From contig JAUYMS010000003.1 in the NCBI GenBank assembly GCA_030698625.1, positions 19,471-83,470 on the forward strand: 64,000 nt of DNA. Reading direction: 5' to 3'. The position numbers and the translations under genes were made by a program. This document shows, in pieces, positions 45,061 through 52,366 of the stretch (position 1 is the stretch's first letter; every line of letters begins with the position of its first letter). The notes beneath the pieces are model-generated. The model saw only the letters and a list, made by a program, of their open reading frames with translations. It was not told where the DNA came from and ran no database searches. This DNA is from Candidatus Omnitrophota bacterium. Lineage in GTDB: Bacteria; Omnitrophota; Omnitrophia; Omnitrophales; Aquincolibacteriaceae.

Positions 45061-45738
45061 ATGAAAATAGCATTCTTTTTTCTCCCCATATACTTGCTTC
45101 TGGCAGCCCCGGCAAGCGCGCTGGTTTTTGACCTGGTACCGGCCGACCTGGATAGCAATGCGGATTTTTATGCTGCTGTCGATGCGGGTGAACTGACTTG
45201 GGTCAGCTACTTTGACCCTCAGTATTATGTGAGTCCTAATCGCTCGTCAGTCGCCTTCTTCGTTGCGAACCTGGATCCGAATGAACTTGTCCTGTGGGTG
45301 CACGGTGTCCATAACCCTGCCACGATACCCGGCATTATGTTCGATTTGCCGTTGCAAGGCGGCGGCTATTTGACAGACGTTCCTGAGAGCGCCATCAGAC
45401 ATTACCCGGCCGGGGGTGCGCAGGTTTTGTCCGTGCTGGGGGATGATCTGAGAATAGAGGGCGGTATTCCTAACGGCGCGACATTCCGCCTGATTTATTC
45501 GGACGGAGTTAATTTTTTTACGGATGTTGATTTCTTTGCGCAGTCCGTCAGCACGATTTATGAAAATACGATTATTCCAAATTCCATGCTGTGTCCTGAA
45601 TATCGGATCCCGCATGATGCCAATACCGCGGCAGAGCCGTTTCTGAATCCCTGTCCAAGCGTCGATGTGCCGCAACAAAGCGTAATTCCAGAAACGAGTA
45701 CGATGACAATGCTGGTGCTTGGCATGTTGGGGTTGTAA
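45061..45738 (+). CDS. Exported protein with PEP-CTERM-like but cut-off C-terminus
   Basis: 225 aa. A signal peptide (FFFLPIYLLLAAPASA) is followed by a beta-rich extracytoplasmic domain of unknown type. The end reads VIPETSTMTMLVLGMLGL and stops. It matches the V-PEP plus hydrophobic helix of exosortase sorting signals, with PET for PEP, but the helix is short and the basic tail is missing. Therefore sorting is doubtful. A hairpin starts at the stop codon. Confidence 0.7.
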   Translation: MKIAFFFLPIYLLLAAPASALVFDLVPADLDSNADFYAAVDAGELTWVSYFDPQYYVSPNRSSVAFFVANLDPNELVLWVHGVHNPATIPGIMFDLPLQGGGYLTDVPESAIRHYPAGGAQVLSVLGDDLRIEGGIPNGATFRLIYSDGVNFFTDVDFFAQSVSTIYENTIIPNSMLCPEYRIPHDANTAAEPFLNPCPSVDVPQQSVIPETSTMTMLVLGMLGL

Positions 45739-45798
45739 CCGGACCGGGTCCGGCGGGGAAGGGTAAGGTTAACCCTTCCCTTCGGGACTGGGTCCGGT
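45738..45798. terminator. Nested hairpin after the PEP-CTERM-like gene
   Basis: Outer arms ACCGGACC (45738-45745) and GGTCCGGT (45791-45798), inner arms GGAAGGGT/ACCCTTCC with a 7-base loop. It begins within the stop codon. There is no T-run; REP-like. It may have replaced the original gene end. Confidence 0.6.
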
Positions 45799-45854
45799 GA
45801 TGGTGATTAGGGGGCGGTTGGAAGCGATGCCTGAACGCTGGTTGGGAGACGCTG

Positions 45855-46901
45855 ATGCCTAGACAAACAAAGATCATCGCCACTGTGGGACCGGCATGTC
45901 ATGATCTTAAAATGTTAACGTTGCTGCTCAAAACAGGGGTTGATATTTTCAGAATCAATGTATCGCATGTGCCCTATGGGCAGTTAAAACAATGGATTGA
46001 CTCTATTAGGAAAGCGGGATCAGAAGAAAATAAGGCTCATGTTCCCATACTCCTTGATCTTCAGGGCCCCCGCATTCGGACCGGTAAATTAAAAGAAGGA
46101 ATCCCAATGGCCCTTAAAGACGGGGCGCAGGTTGTGATTGTTCCCGGTGTTGAATTTGGGGGCGGAAGTTTTATTGTGGCAGGTTGCAGTGAAATGCCGG
46201 CAATGCTTGCCGTAGGAGATCCGATCTTAATTGACAACGGAATGATTGAGCTCAGAGTAGAAAAAATTTCGGATAATCAAATCGACTGCCATGTCGTCAA
46301 AGGCGGGATGCTCGGTGAGAATAAAGGCATTAACCTTCCTGCTGCCCCGGCGACCCTCCCGGCACTTACAGAAAATGACCGGCAGTGCATCGAAATTGGT
46401 TGTGAAGAAGATATTGATTACATCGCACTGTCATTCGTAAGAACATCGGCGGATATCGGAGAGGTCCTGGGCATTTTAAAATCGAAGGCTAAAGCAATTC
46501 CTGTCATTGCAAAAATTGAGAAACCAAGCGCGGTCAAAAACATTAGCAGCATTTTAGCGATTTGCCAAGGGATTATGGTCGCCCGGGGTGACTTAGGCGT
46601 TGAAATGGGGCTTGAGAAGGTGCCTATCTTACAGAAGCAATTGATTCATGCGGCGAATCAAAAAAAGGTTCCGGTCATTACGGCAACCCAGATGCTGGAG
46701 TCTATGATGAATCAGCCGCAGCCAACACGGGCAGAAGCATCTGATATTGCAAATGCCGTCTTGGATGGCTCCGACATGGTCATGCTTTCCGGAGAAACGG
46801 CAATTGGTAAATATTCCGCTGAGGCCGTTCGATTTATGGTCAAAGTTATCCGGGAAGCGGAGGCTTACAAGAAACAGCCTAATAATGTGTTGTGGCCATA
46901 G
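45855..46901 (+). CDS. pyk: Pyruvate kinase, short form without the C-terminal domain
   Basis: Catalyses phosphoenolpyruvate plus ADP to pyruvate plus ATP. The A domain is complete: [32 protein letters not shown], the metal/substrate block [53 protein letters not shown] and [10 protein letters not shown]. The B lid is at about 75-170. At 348 aa it ends where the A domain ends, lacking the about 110-aa allosteric C domain of normal enzymes (about 470 aa). It sits among accessory genes, so it may be a second, unregulated copy. Confidence 0.92.
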   Translation: MPRQTKIIATVGPACHDLKMLTLLLKTGVDIFRINVSHVPYGQLKQWIDSIRKAGSEENKAHVPILLDLQGPRIRTGKLKEGIPMALKDGAQVVIVPGVEFGGGSFIVAGCSEMPAMLAVGDPILIDNGMIELRVEKISDNQIDCHVVKGGMLGENKGINLPAAPATLPALTENDRQCIEIGCEEDIDYIALSFVRTSADIGEVLGILKSKAKAIPVIAKIEKPSAVKNISSILAICQGIMVARGDLGVEMGLEKVPILQKQLIHAANQKKVPVITATQMLESMMNQPQPTRAEASDIANAVLDGSDMVMLSGETAIGKYSAEAVRFMVKVIREAEAYKKQPNNVLWP

Positions 46902-46924
46902 TAGTAACCAGTAACCGGACCGGG

Positions 46925-46960
46925 AGCTAAGGGGTCAAGTCTCGACTTAAAGACACGTTG
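46925..46960 (+). repeat. Family-A repeat, copy 1
   Basis: AGCTAAGGGG then TCAAGTCTCGACTTAA and AGACACGTTG; it has two changes from the consensus (ACTTAA, CACG), so the stem is imperfect and no ATG is present. Confidence 0.8.
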
Positions 46961-47022
46961 GTTTTCGTGAATTGTAACGGGGGATGAAGTAAAGTCATCA
47001 ATCAGGGAGGCAGGGAACAACC

Positions 47023-47118
47023 ATGACAGACTGGGAACAAGTCGGTAAGTATGTAGGGACGGCGCTTCTGGCGCTTGTTTTCGCGATTGCGCTTTACAAG
47101 CGGTCTAAGAAAAAATGA
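47023..47118 (+). CDS. Single-helix microprotein
   Basis: 31 aa: a short polar start (MTDWEQVGKYVG), one membrane helix (TALLALVFAIALY) and a basic RSKKK end, which implies N-out/C-in. GGGAGG and AGGGA lie in front of the ATG. It overlaps nothing and precedes a secreted-protein gene by 7 bp. No family is recognised. Confidence 0.55.
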   Translation: MTDWEQVGKYVGTALLALVFAIALYKRSKKK

Positions 47119-47125
47119 TCAGTTT

Positions 47126-47563
47126 ATGCTAAACAAATCGATAATAAAGCTATTTGTGATTGCGTTCTTGTTTGCGGGTGTGCCCGTTTTATGGGCAAGC
47201 AATGAGAATAAGCAGGGCCCGCCCGAGAAGGCAAACGAAGTCGGCCAGCGTAATATCCCGGGCAGGGAGAAGAGCGACAAGAAGCCCGGTGTTGAAGGTG
47301 AGAAGTGGTGGGATGAGGTGTTTGAAGACGCCGGCCGGCCCAAGGATGCCAGCGCGCGCAACACGAACCCCGGCACGTATCACGTGGGCGGCCTTGAAGT
47401 CGAGCCCGAGCCTATCGATTATCGCACCGGCGCCGAGGAAACCCATGTGCGCAAACTCACCGGCCTCAAAAAATTCACAAACATTACAATGAAACGCGGC
47501 AGTATTGACGATGCGGGTTTCTATGACACCTTCGCCGGCACCGAACAGAGCTCCGGCGAATGA
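47126..47563 (+). CDS. Exported protein ending in a phage-tail-tube-like motif
   Basis: 145 aa. A signal peptide (IIKLFVIAFLFAGVPVLWA) is followed by a charged, probably disordered stretch (about 25-95). The end, YRTGAEETHVRKLTGLKK followed by FTNITMKRGSIDDAGFYD, strongly recalls the conserved core of T4 gp19-like tail tube proteins (KLPG-x-TKYxNITLKRG). The rest of that fold is missing. It could be a secreted fragment of such a protein or convergence. Confidence 0.6.
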   Translation: MLNKSIIKLFVIAFLFAGVPVLWASNENKQGPPEKANEVGQRNIPGREKSDKKPGVEGEKWWDEVFEDAGRPKDASARNTNPGTYHVGGLEVEPEPIDYRTGAEETHVRKLTGLKKFTNITMKRGSIDDAGFYDTFAGTEQSSGE

Positions 47564-47565
47564 AA

Positions 47566-47602
47566 AGCTAAGGGGTCAAGTCTCGACTTGAAGACATGTT
47601 GA
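47566..47602 (+). repeat. Family-A repeat, copy 2
   Basis: AGCTAAGGGG, then the hairpin TCAAGTCTCGACTTGA (6-bp stem, CTCG loop), then AGACATGTTGA. Its ATG at 47596 is in frame with the glutathione peroxidase gene that follows. Confidence 0.85.
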
Positions 47603-48147
47603 TTTTTCGTTTAGCGGGTTTTTTTCTGGTAATGATTCTGACAACTATGGAGGCGTCTATGGCAACGGAGACTCAAGGGGTTCATTCTTTTACTGTGACT
47701 GATATCGACGGCCGTGAGGTGGCCCTGTCGGATTACGCCGGCAAGGTCCTTTTGGTCGTGAATACGGCGTCGAAATGCGGCTTCACCAAGCAGTATGCCG
47801 GGCTTGAAAAGCTGCACCGGGAGTACAAAGACCGCGGTTTTGAGGTGTTGGGTTTTCCTTCGAATGATTTCGGGGGGCAGGAGCCGGGCACGGAGGCCGA
47901 GATCAAGAAATTCTGCAGCCTGAAATTCGATGTGACGTTTCCCATGTTTTCGAAGATCAAGGTCACGGGCGGCGATATTCACCCGCTCTATGCCTACATG
48001 ACTGAGGAGGCCGGCGACAAGATCGCATGGAATTTCAATAAGTTCCTTATTGGCCGCGAGGGGCAGGTGATCGCGAAATACGGCTCGCGCACGGAACCTT
48101 TTGATACCAAGCTCGTCGCCAAACTCGAAGAGCTTCTCGCGGCATAG
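47596..48147 (+). CDS. Glutathione peroxidase family (thiol peroxidase)
   Basis: Thioredoxin-fold peroxidase. The catalytic tetrad is visible: Cys in NTASKCGFTKQY, Gln in GGQEPGTEAEIKKFC, Trp-Asn in WNFNKFLI; the Cys in KKFC is the usual resolving residue. Two starts are possible. ATG 47596 lies inside the family-A repeat and adds FRLAGFFLVMILTTMEASMA, a plausible signal peptide (183 aa, envelope). ATG 47659 has GGAGG 5 bases upstream and gives a normal cytoplasmic 162-aa enzyme. Confidence 0.92.
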   Translation: MLIFRLAGFFLVMILTTMEASMATETQGVHSFTVTDIDGREVALSDYAGKVLLVVNTASKCGFTKQYAGLEKLHREYKDRGFEVLGFPSNDFGGQEPGTEAEIKKFCSLKFDVTFPMFSKIKVTGGDIHPLYAYMTEEAGDKIAWNFNKFLIGREGQVIAKYGSRTEPFDTKLVAKLEELLAA

Positions 48148-48170
48148 TTACGCACAGACACTAACAAGAG

Positions 48171-48207
48171 AGCTAAGGGGTCAAGTCTCGACTTGAAGAC
48201 ATGTTGA
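48171..48207 (+). repeat. Family-A repeat, copy 3
   Basis: Identical to copy 2 over 37 bp. Here its ATG opens only a few codons before a stop, so it is not a gene start. Confidence 0.85.
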
Positions 48208-48246
48208 TTTTTTAACGGGAACCGGCCGTCATCCGGGGGAGGGGTC

Positions 48247-48438
48247 ATGGAAGCGAAGACGATTAAGATTCATGATGGAATTGCGGGTTCGATTATTGTG
48301 CTCGGGGTTGTGCTGGCCAAGGTTAGTGACCCGGCTTGGATGTGGCTTTCGGGCGCGATAGGGGCGGCCATGGTTGTGAGTGCGGTGACGGGTTTTTGCC
48401 CGGTCTACCGTGCGCTTAATAAGCTGGGGTTGAAGTAA
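48247..48438 (+). CDS. DUF2892 (YgaP-like) small membrane protein
   Basis: 63 aa with two helices. DGIAGSIIVLGVVLA and the C-terminal GFCPVYRALNKLG are the family pattern; the Cys-Pro is conserved. GGGGAGGGG lies just before the ATG. In other bacteria it is often linked to rhodanese domains; none is present here. Confidence 0.85.
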   Translation: MEAKTIKIHDGIAGSIIVLGVVLAKVSDPAWMWLSGAIGAAMVVSAVTGFCPVYRALNKLGLK

Positions 48439-48445
48439 CACACTG

Positions 48446-48793
48446 ATGACTAAGTTTCTGATTCGGATCGTGGCGGTGTTGTTCCTGCTGGGCGGGGGCG
48501 TTCTGACGACCTGGCTTTTCAGGCATGCCGGTTTCAAGTTGCTGGAAGCCACCGGGCCTTTCCTCGTGGTTGTGGGTATTGGGCTTTTGCTGCTCAGGCG
48601 GTGGGCGGCTGTGTGCGCGCGTGTTCTCTGCGCGGTCATGGCCGGCTTCTTTATTTGTGCAGCAACCGCGATCATGATCAGGCCGCCCGGTTGGTTGGAA
48701 TTCGATCTCATTTCGGCAATAGTCATCATTCTGGCTTTTGCTCTGCCGTGCTACTTTCTTTCACGGCCGGCGGTGCTGCAGCATTTCGAATAG
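48446..48793 (+). CDS. Membrane protein of unknown function
   Basis: 115 aa with four hydrophobic segments (about 5-22, 38-50, 57-75, 85-105). It is 7 bp after the DUF2892 gene and probably cotranscribed. No family is recognised. Confidence 0.65.
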   Translation: MTKFLIRIVAVLFLLGGGVLTTWLFRHAGFKLLEATGPFLVVVGIGLLLLRRWAAVCARVLCAVMAGFFICAATAIMIRPPGWLEFDLISAIVIILAFALPCYFLSRPAVLQHFE

Positions 48794-48820
48794 AGATAAA
48801 TATTGGGGCAGGTGATAGGA

Positions 48821-49306
48821 TTGAGTACTGCTACTGAGGTAGAGAAGGCCTATATTCTTGTGATCGACGATGATCCTCTGGTCGCTCGCAGCTTGAGAAA
48901 GGTGCTTGAGGGGGGCGGCTATTTCGTCGACGTCGCCATGAACGGCCATGAGGGTATCCGGAAGGCCAAAAGCGGTTTTTTTCATCTCGTGCTGTGCGAT
49001 CTTAAAATGCCCGGCCTCGATGGCATCATGACCATGAAGCATATTCAGGAGTTTCAGGAAAAGGCGGGAATCGGGCAGTCAGGCTTCATCGTGATTACCG
49101 CTTACGACACAGACGAACACCGCAAGAGCGCGTTTCAGCTTGGCGTTACTGATTTCCTTCAGAAACCTTTCGATCTGACAAAGTTCCTCGAGGTTATTGA
49201 GCACAGTGTGACCCCCCTCTTAAAAGAAGTTCCCGTGACGGAAGTAAAGCGGCTCAATCGCCGGCTGGACAGGCTCTTAAAAATGCGCACAATCGATAAA
49301 GATTAA
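48821..49306 (+). CDS. Receiver-only response regulator
   Basis: 161 aa from TTG 48821 with GGGGCAGG 9 bases upstream (TTG 48803 would add six residues). One REC domain holds the acidic pair in LVIDDDPLVARS, the phospho-acceptor Asp in LVLCDLKMPGLDG, Thr in IVITAYD, and Lys in FLQKPFD. A short helical tail follows (RLNRRLDRLLKMR). There is no output domain and no histidine kinase nearby, so it is an orphan that acts through protein contacts. Confidence 0.92.
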   Translation: MSTATEVEKAYILVIDDDPLVARSLRKVLEGGGYFVDVAMNGHEGIRKAKSGFFHLVLCDLKMPGLDGIMTMKHIQEFQEKAGIGQSGFIVITAYDTDEHRKSAFQLGVTDFLQKPFDLTKFLEVIEHSVTPLLKEVPVTEVKRLNRRLDRLLKMRTIDKD

Positions 49307-49317
49307 GGAGATAGAAA

Positions 49318-50109
49318 ATGAAATGCCATAAAGTGGACTATGAGATGTTCGGCGATGATATGCAGGTTGTCGAGGTGGAACTCGATCCGCGTGAGACCGT
49401 TATCGCAGAAGCAGGCGCAATGAATTGGATGGAGGACGGGATAAGTTTCGAAGCAAAAATGGGGGATGGCTTTCGGCCCGACGAGGGGATCTTAGGAAAA
49501 CTCCTCGGCGCCGGTAAGCGTGCCCTCACCGGCGAATCCATTTTCATGACCCACTTTTCTAATACCGCCTCCGAAAAAAGACGGGTGGCATTTGCCGCCC
49601 CGTATCCGGGCAAAATTATAGCCGTCAACATGGCCGAAGTCGGGCAAGAGCTTATCTGTCAGAAGGATGCTTTCCTTTGTGCCGCACTGGGGACGCAGGT
49701 TACGATCGCATTCAGCCGGCGGCTCGGCGCCGGATTCTTCGGCGGCGAGGGATTTATCCTTCAAAAACTTATTGGTGACGGCATGGCTTTTGTGCATGCC
49801 TGCGGTACCATCGTCAAAAAGGAGCTTCGGGGAGAAACCCTTCGCGTTGACACGGGCTGTATTGTCGCTTTCTCTTCGGGGATCAGCTACGACATTGCAA
49901 TGGCCGGAAACCTCAAATCCATGTTTTTCGGCGGCGAAGGCCTTTTTCTGGCGACGCTGCAAGGTGTCGGAACGGTCTACTTGCAGAGCCTGCCTTTCTC
50001 GAGGATGGCCGACCGAATCATTCAGCACGCCCCGGCAACCGGCGGGAGGGCGCAGGGCGAGGGCTCCGTCCTCGGCGGCCTCGGGAGATTAATGGGCGGA
50101 AAGGTGTAA
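49318..50109 (+). CDS. AIM24/TIGR00266 family protein
   Basis: 263 aa. A double beta-sandwich family: [62 protein letters not shown] and [22 protein letters not shown] are its recurrent blocks. There is no signal peptide. The biochemical role is not established. It starts 12 bp after the regulator and is 2 bp from the CBS gene. Confidence 0.9.
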   Translation: MKCHKVDYEMFGDDMQVVEVELDPRETVIAEAGAMNWMEDGISFEAKMGDGFRPDEGILGKLLGAGKRALTGESIFMTHFSNTASEKRRVAFAAPYPGKIIAVNMAEVGQELICQKDAFLCAALGTQVTIAFSRRLGAGFFGGEGFILQKLIGDGMAFVHACGTIVKKELRGETLRVDTGCIVAFSSGISYDIAMAGNLKSMFFGGEGLFLATLQGVGTVYLQSLPFSRMADRIIQHAPATGGRAQGEGSVLGGLGRLMGGKV

Positions 50110-50111
50110 AA

Positions 50112-50531
50112 ATGTATGACATAAAACTAAAAGAAATTATGACATCTCCCGCTGTGACCGTGCACGTGACAGAGGAATTTAGCGCGGTGCATGAGAAGTT
50201 TCTGATAAAGGGGATCCGGCACTTACCGGTTGTCGATGGCCAAGGGCGTATTCAGGGCCTTGTTACGGAAACCGATTTTAATCGCGTAACCATGCCGAGA
50301 ATGACCGAAGATGGCCCCGTCTATGATAAGACTGCGCTTGATCGGACTCTTCTGCGGAGAGTGATGACACCCGAACCGTGTACCCTTTGTCCCGATGATC
50401 CCCTTAGCAAAGCAGTAAGTCTCATGGCGGAACATAAATATGGCTGTATTCCGATTGTCGATGTGCAGGGAAAAGTTATCGGTATCGTGACTGAAATAGA
50501 CATTTTGAAATATATACGCAAAATGCTCTAA
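50112..50531 (+). CDS. CBS-domain pair protein
   Basis: 139 aa made of two CBS motifs (about 6-60 and 78-135), each ending in the usual (I/L)xG(I/L)VTExD (IQGLVTETDFNRV and VIGIVTEIDILKY). Such stand-alone modules bind adenine nucleotides and report energy state. It probably forms one operon with the regulator and AIM24 genes. Confidence 0.92.
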   Translation: MYDIKLKEIMTSPAVTVHVTEEFSAVHEKFLIKGIRHLPVVDGQGRIQGLVTETDFNRVTMPRMTEDGPVYDKTALDRTLLRRVMTPEPCTLCPDDPLSKAVSLMAEHKYGCIPIVDVQGKVIGIVTEIDILKYIRKML

Positions 50532-50538
50532 TCCTGGC

Positions 50539-50572
50539 CAAGGGGTCAAGTCTCGACTTGAAGACATGTTGA
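50539..50572 (+). repeat. Family-A repeat, copy 4
   Basis: CAAGGGG with the full TCAAGTCTCGACTTGA hairpin and AGACATGTTGA, right after the CBS gene. Confidence 0.85.
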
Positions 50573-50841
50573 GGTAAGGACCGCTTGGAAGTCCTGTGTG
50601 GAGCTTGCTTTAGGGTTTTTTTCTGAACCCCATAGTGGTCTATTGGGCCATATTTGTAGGTTTTGGGGGAATTGCATACTGCATTTTCTGTGGTATTGTT
50701 ATATTTGGATGGTTCGAACTGGTTAGTTTTTCTGCGGTTATCCATTTAAAACGACACACAAAGATAGAAGGAGGCGCCCAAAGGGGCAAGTTATAATAGT
50801 TAATTTCCATTTTCTAAAACATGACACAAGGAGCGAAAGCA
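50573..50841. other. Intergenic region with possible tiny membrane ORF
   Basis: No convincing gene. One frame (from about 50630 to 50795) encodes a hydrophobic stretch with a basic end (YWAIFVGFGGIAYCIFCGIV, then HLKRHTK) but has no ATG or ribosome-binding site. TATAAT at 50792-50797, without a -35, may promote the next gene. Confidence 0.4.
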
Positions 50842-51096
50842 ATGAGAGCGTTCAGTTTATTGATGCTGGTTGCAGTATTGGTGTTTGGGTCGGTGTCGGT
50901 CGGATATGCGGCAGACGCCTACGACGAGGGTTATGTCTGGGCAGAAGAGAATGATGTTACAGACATCAACTACAATGAAGGAAGCTCAGACGACTTTAAC
51001 GAAGGCGTCAGAGACTACGTAGCGGAAAGGCTCGCAGAACAAGAGTGGAGTGACGAAGGCATGCAAGCAGACGAAGACATGCAAACAGAGGAATAG
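50842..51096 (+). CDS. Small acidic exported protein
   Basis: 84 aa. ATG 50842 has GGAG 8 bases upstream. A signal peptide (LLMLVAVLVFGSVSVGYAA) is followed by a very acidic mature part with YDEGYVWAEENDVTDINYNEG and DDFNEGVRDYVAE, a GYxWAEEN pattern that I have seen in small proteins of other bacteria but cannot name. A strong hairpin follows. Confidence 0.7.
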   Translation: MRAFSLLMLVAVLVFGSVSVGYAADAYDEGYVWAEENDVTDINYNEGSSDDFNEGVRDYVAERLAEQEWSDEGMQADEDMQTEE

Positions 51097-51106
51097 TTAG
51101 TTCACC

Positions 51107-51161
51107 AGCGCCGGTTTTGTGGAGGGCGTGTTTTTCATACCTCCTTCACAGAACCGGCGCT
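51107..51161 (+). terminator. Strong hairpin terminator-like structure
   Basis: AGCGCCGGTTTTGTGGAGG (51107-51125) pairs with 51140-51161 (CCTCCTTCACAGAACCGGCGCT) with one bulge; the 14-base loop includes TTTTT. The T-run is in the loop, not after the stem. Confidence 0.6.
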
Positions 51162-51193
51162 GATACTTTGGGCTGAGAAATAGGAGATTCAAT

Positions 51194-51613
51194 ATGAAGC
51201 AGGCAGGTCTTGCAATCATGATCGTTAGCGTAATGGCGGGTTGCGCGACAACCCAGTATGCCTCGGACTTCAATGAAGCCGTTGGGGCTGAAAAATCAAC
51301 CGTCATCATCACCGCGGAACCCTTTGATGCTCTTCTTGAGTCATTCAACGAAGAGGCTGCTGTTCTTGGTTACGACAAGGTTATTCACACGAGTAAGGAC
51401 GGCAGTTTCATGGTGCTCGTGGGGAATGCAGGAATGGCGCGGAGCGAACTTTACGGCGATATCGCAAGTCATAAAATGATGGTCAAGTTCACGCAATGGG
51501 AAGACGGTCAAACACGCCTCGATCTCGTCAACGGCACAACCTACGTTGGAGCCAAGTCAAAAGTGCAAGCTGATATCACCGCATTGGCACAAAAATTCTC
51601 ACCAACGGCCTAA
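51194..51613 (+). CDS. Small lipoprotein of unknown function
   Basis: 139 aa with a lipoprotein signal (LAIMIVSVMAGCATTQ; modified Cys at about 17) and AGGAG before the ATG. The mature part is a compact alpha/beta domain (TVIITAEPFDALLESFNEEAAVLGY, KMMVKFTQWEDGQTRLDLVNG). No family is recognised. Confidence 0.75.
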   Translation: MKQAGLAIMIVSVMAGCATTQYASDFNEAVGAEKSTVIITAEPFDALLESFNEEAAVLGYDKVIHTSKDGSFMVLVGNAGMARSELYGDIASHKMMVKFTQWEDGQTRLDLVNGTTYVGAKSKVQADITALAQKFSPTA

Positions 51614-51622
51614 GGGGTCCGG

Positions 51623-51657
51623 CCTAAGGGGTCAAGTCTCGACTTAAAGACATGTTG
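51623..51657 (+). repeat. Family-A repeat, copy 5
   Basis: CCTAAGGGG, TCAAGTCTCGACTTAA, AGACATGTTG. A partial duplicate of its first part (CCTAAGGGGTCC) stands just before, at 51609-51620. Its ATG is in frame with the NUMOD3 gene, but that gene has its own good start. Confidence 0.8.
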
Positions 51658-51681
51658 CTAAGGAACTTTTCGGAGGAGTCT

Positions 51682-51891
51682 ATGGGCGTTAAGCGTAGGA
51701 AGCATAGCCGTGCAACGCGGAAGCTTATGAGTTTGAAGGCGAAGGGCAAGAAGAACCCCTTCTATGGTAAGCGCCATTCAAGTAGGACGAAAAGGAAGCA
51801 ACGTTTGATAAAGCTGGGTAGTAAGAACCCTATGTACGGCCGCCGTCACACAACGAAGACGAAAAATAAGATTCGCGCAGCCAAGCGGTAG
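51682..51891 (+). CDS. Free-standing NUMOD3 DNA-binding protein
   Basis: 69 aa, extremely basic. Two NUMOD3 units are visible: KKNPFYGKRHSSRTKRK and SKNPMYGRRHTTKTKNK. In phages and group-I introns these motifs are the DNA-contacting parts of GIY-YIG and HNH homing endonucleases. No nuclease domain is here, so it is either a severed tail or a small DNA-binding protein. GGAGGAG lies before the ATG. Confidence 0.8.
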   Translation: MGVKRRKHSRATRKLMSLKAKGKKNPFYGKRHSSRTKRKQRLIKLGSKNPMYGRRHTTKTKNKIRAAKR

Positions 51892-51900
51892 GAAGAGTTG

Positions 51901-52347
51901 GTGCCAGGTGCCTGGGGGCGTGCGGAATTGAAAGTCATTGACTGTGATTCCACAGGCCTAATCCTCGAAGACCGGTCAATGCTTGGCTGGGCCCAGATTG
52001 AAGTTTTTGGCAAGTGCGAGTATCCGGGCAGAGAGCTCCCCTGGCTTTTTTATTACCTGAGAAAAAAGGGTGGGAATGGTGTCGTCACTGTTTCGTGCGG
52101 CGGCCCGGAGCTCAGATTAAAGATCTATGAAAGCGGCAAGGGCAATACCCGGTTCGTCGTTAAAACGACTCATTTTGGGCCGGAACGCCCGATGCCTGTT
52201 GAAAAAGAAATGGAACTTGCCAGGTACCACGCATCACCTGAGGCTAAGAAGGCGCAGGAAGATTATCAGAAACTCCTACCAGGAATTATTATTGGCTTTG
52301 TGACCGCCGTCGTGCTTTCGTTGCTAGCCCTATTCACTCTCGGATAA
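51901..52347 (+). CDS. Tail-anchored protein of unknown function
   Basis: 148 aa from GTG 51901 (TTG 51898 is possible) with AGGAAGAG upstream. The soluble beta-rich N-terminal part is followed by one C-terminal membrane helix (GIIIGFVTAVVLSLLALFTL), so the domain faces the cytoplasm as a tail-anchored protein. No family is recognised. Confidence 0.6.
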   Translation: MPGAWGRAELKVIDCDSTGLILEDRSMLGWAQIEVFGKCEYPGRELPWLFYYLRKKGGNGVVTVSCGGPELRLKIYESGKGNTRFVVKTTHFGPERPMPVEKEMELARYHASPEAKKAQEDYQKLLPGIIIGFVTAVVLSLLALFTLG

Positions 52348-52366
52348 GTCTCGACTTGAAGACATG
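52346..52366 (+). repeat. Family-A repeat, copy 6 (3' part), used as gene start
   Basis: Only AAGTCTCGACTTGAAGACATG remains, and its ATG is the start codon of the next gene. Confidence 0.75.

Noticed and set aside
50573..50800. Small hydrophobic open frame after the CBS gene
   Set aside because: No start codon with a ribosome-binding site; kept only as a note.
46925..52366. CRISPR-like array
   Set aside because: The repeats are separated by complete genes at irregular distances, and there are no cas genes.
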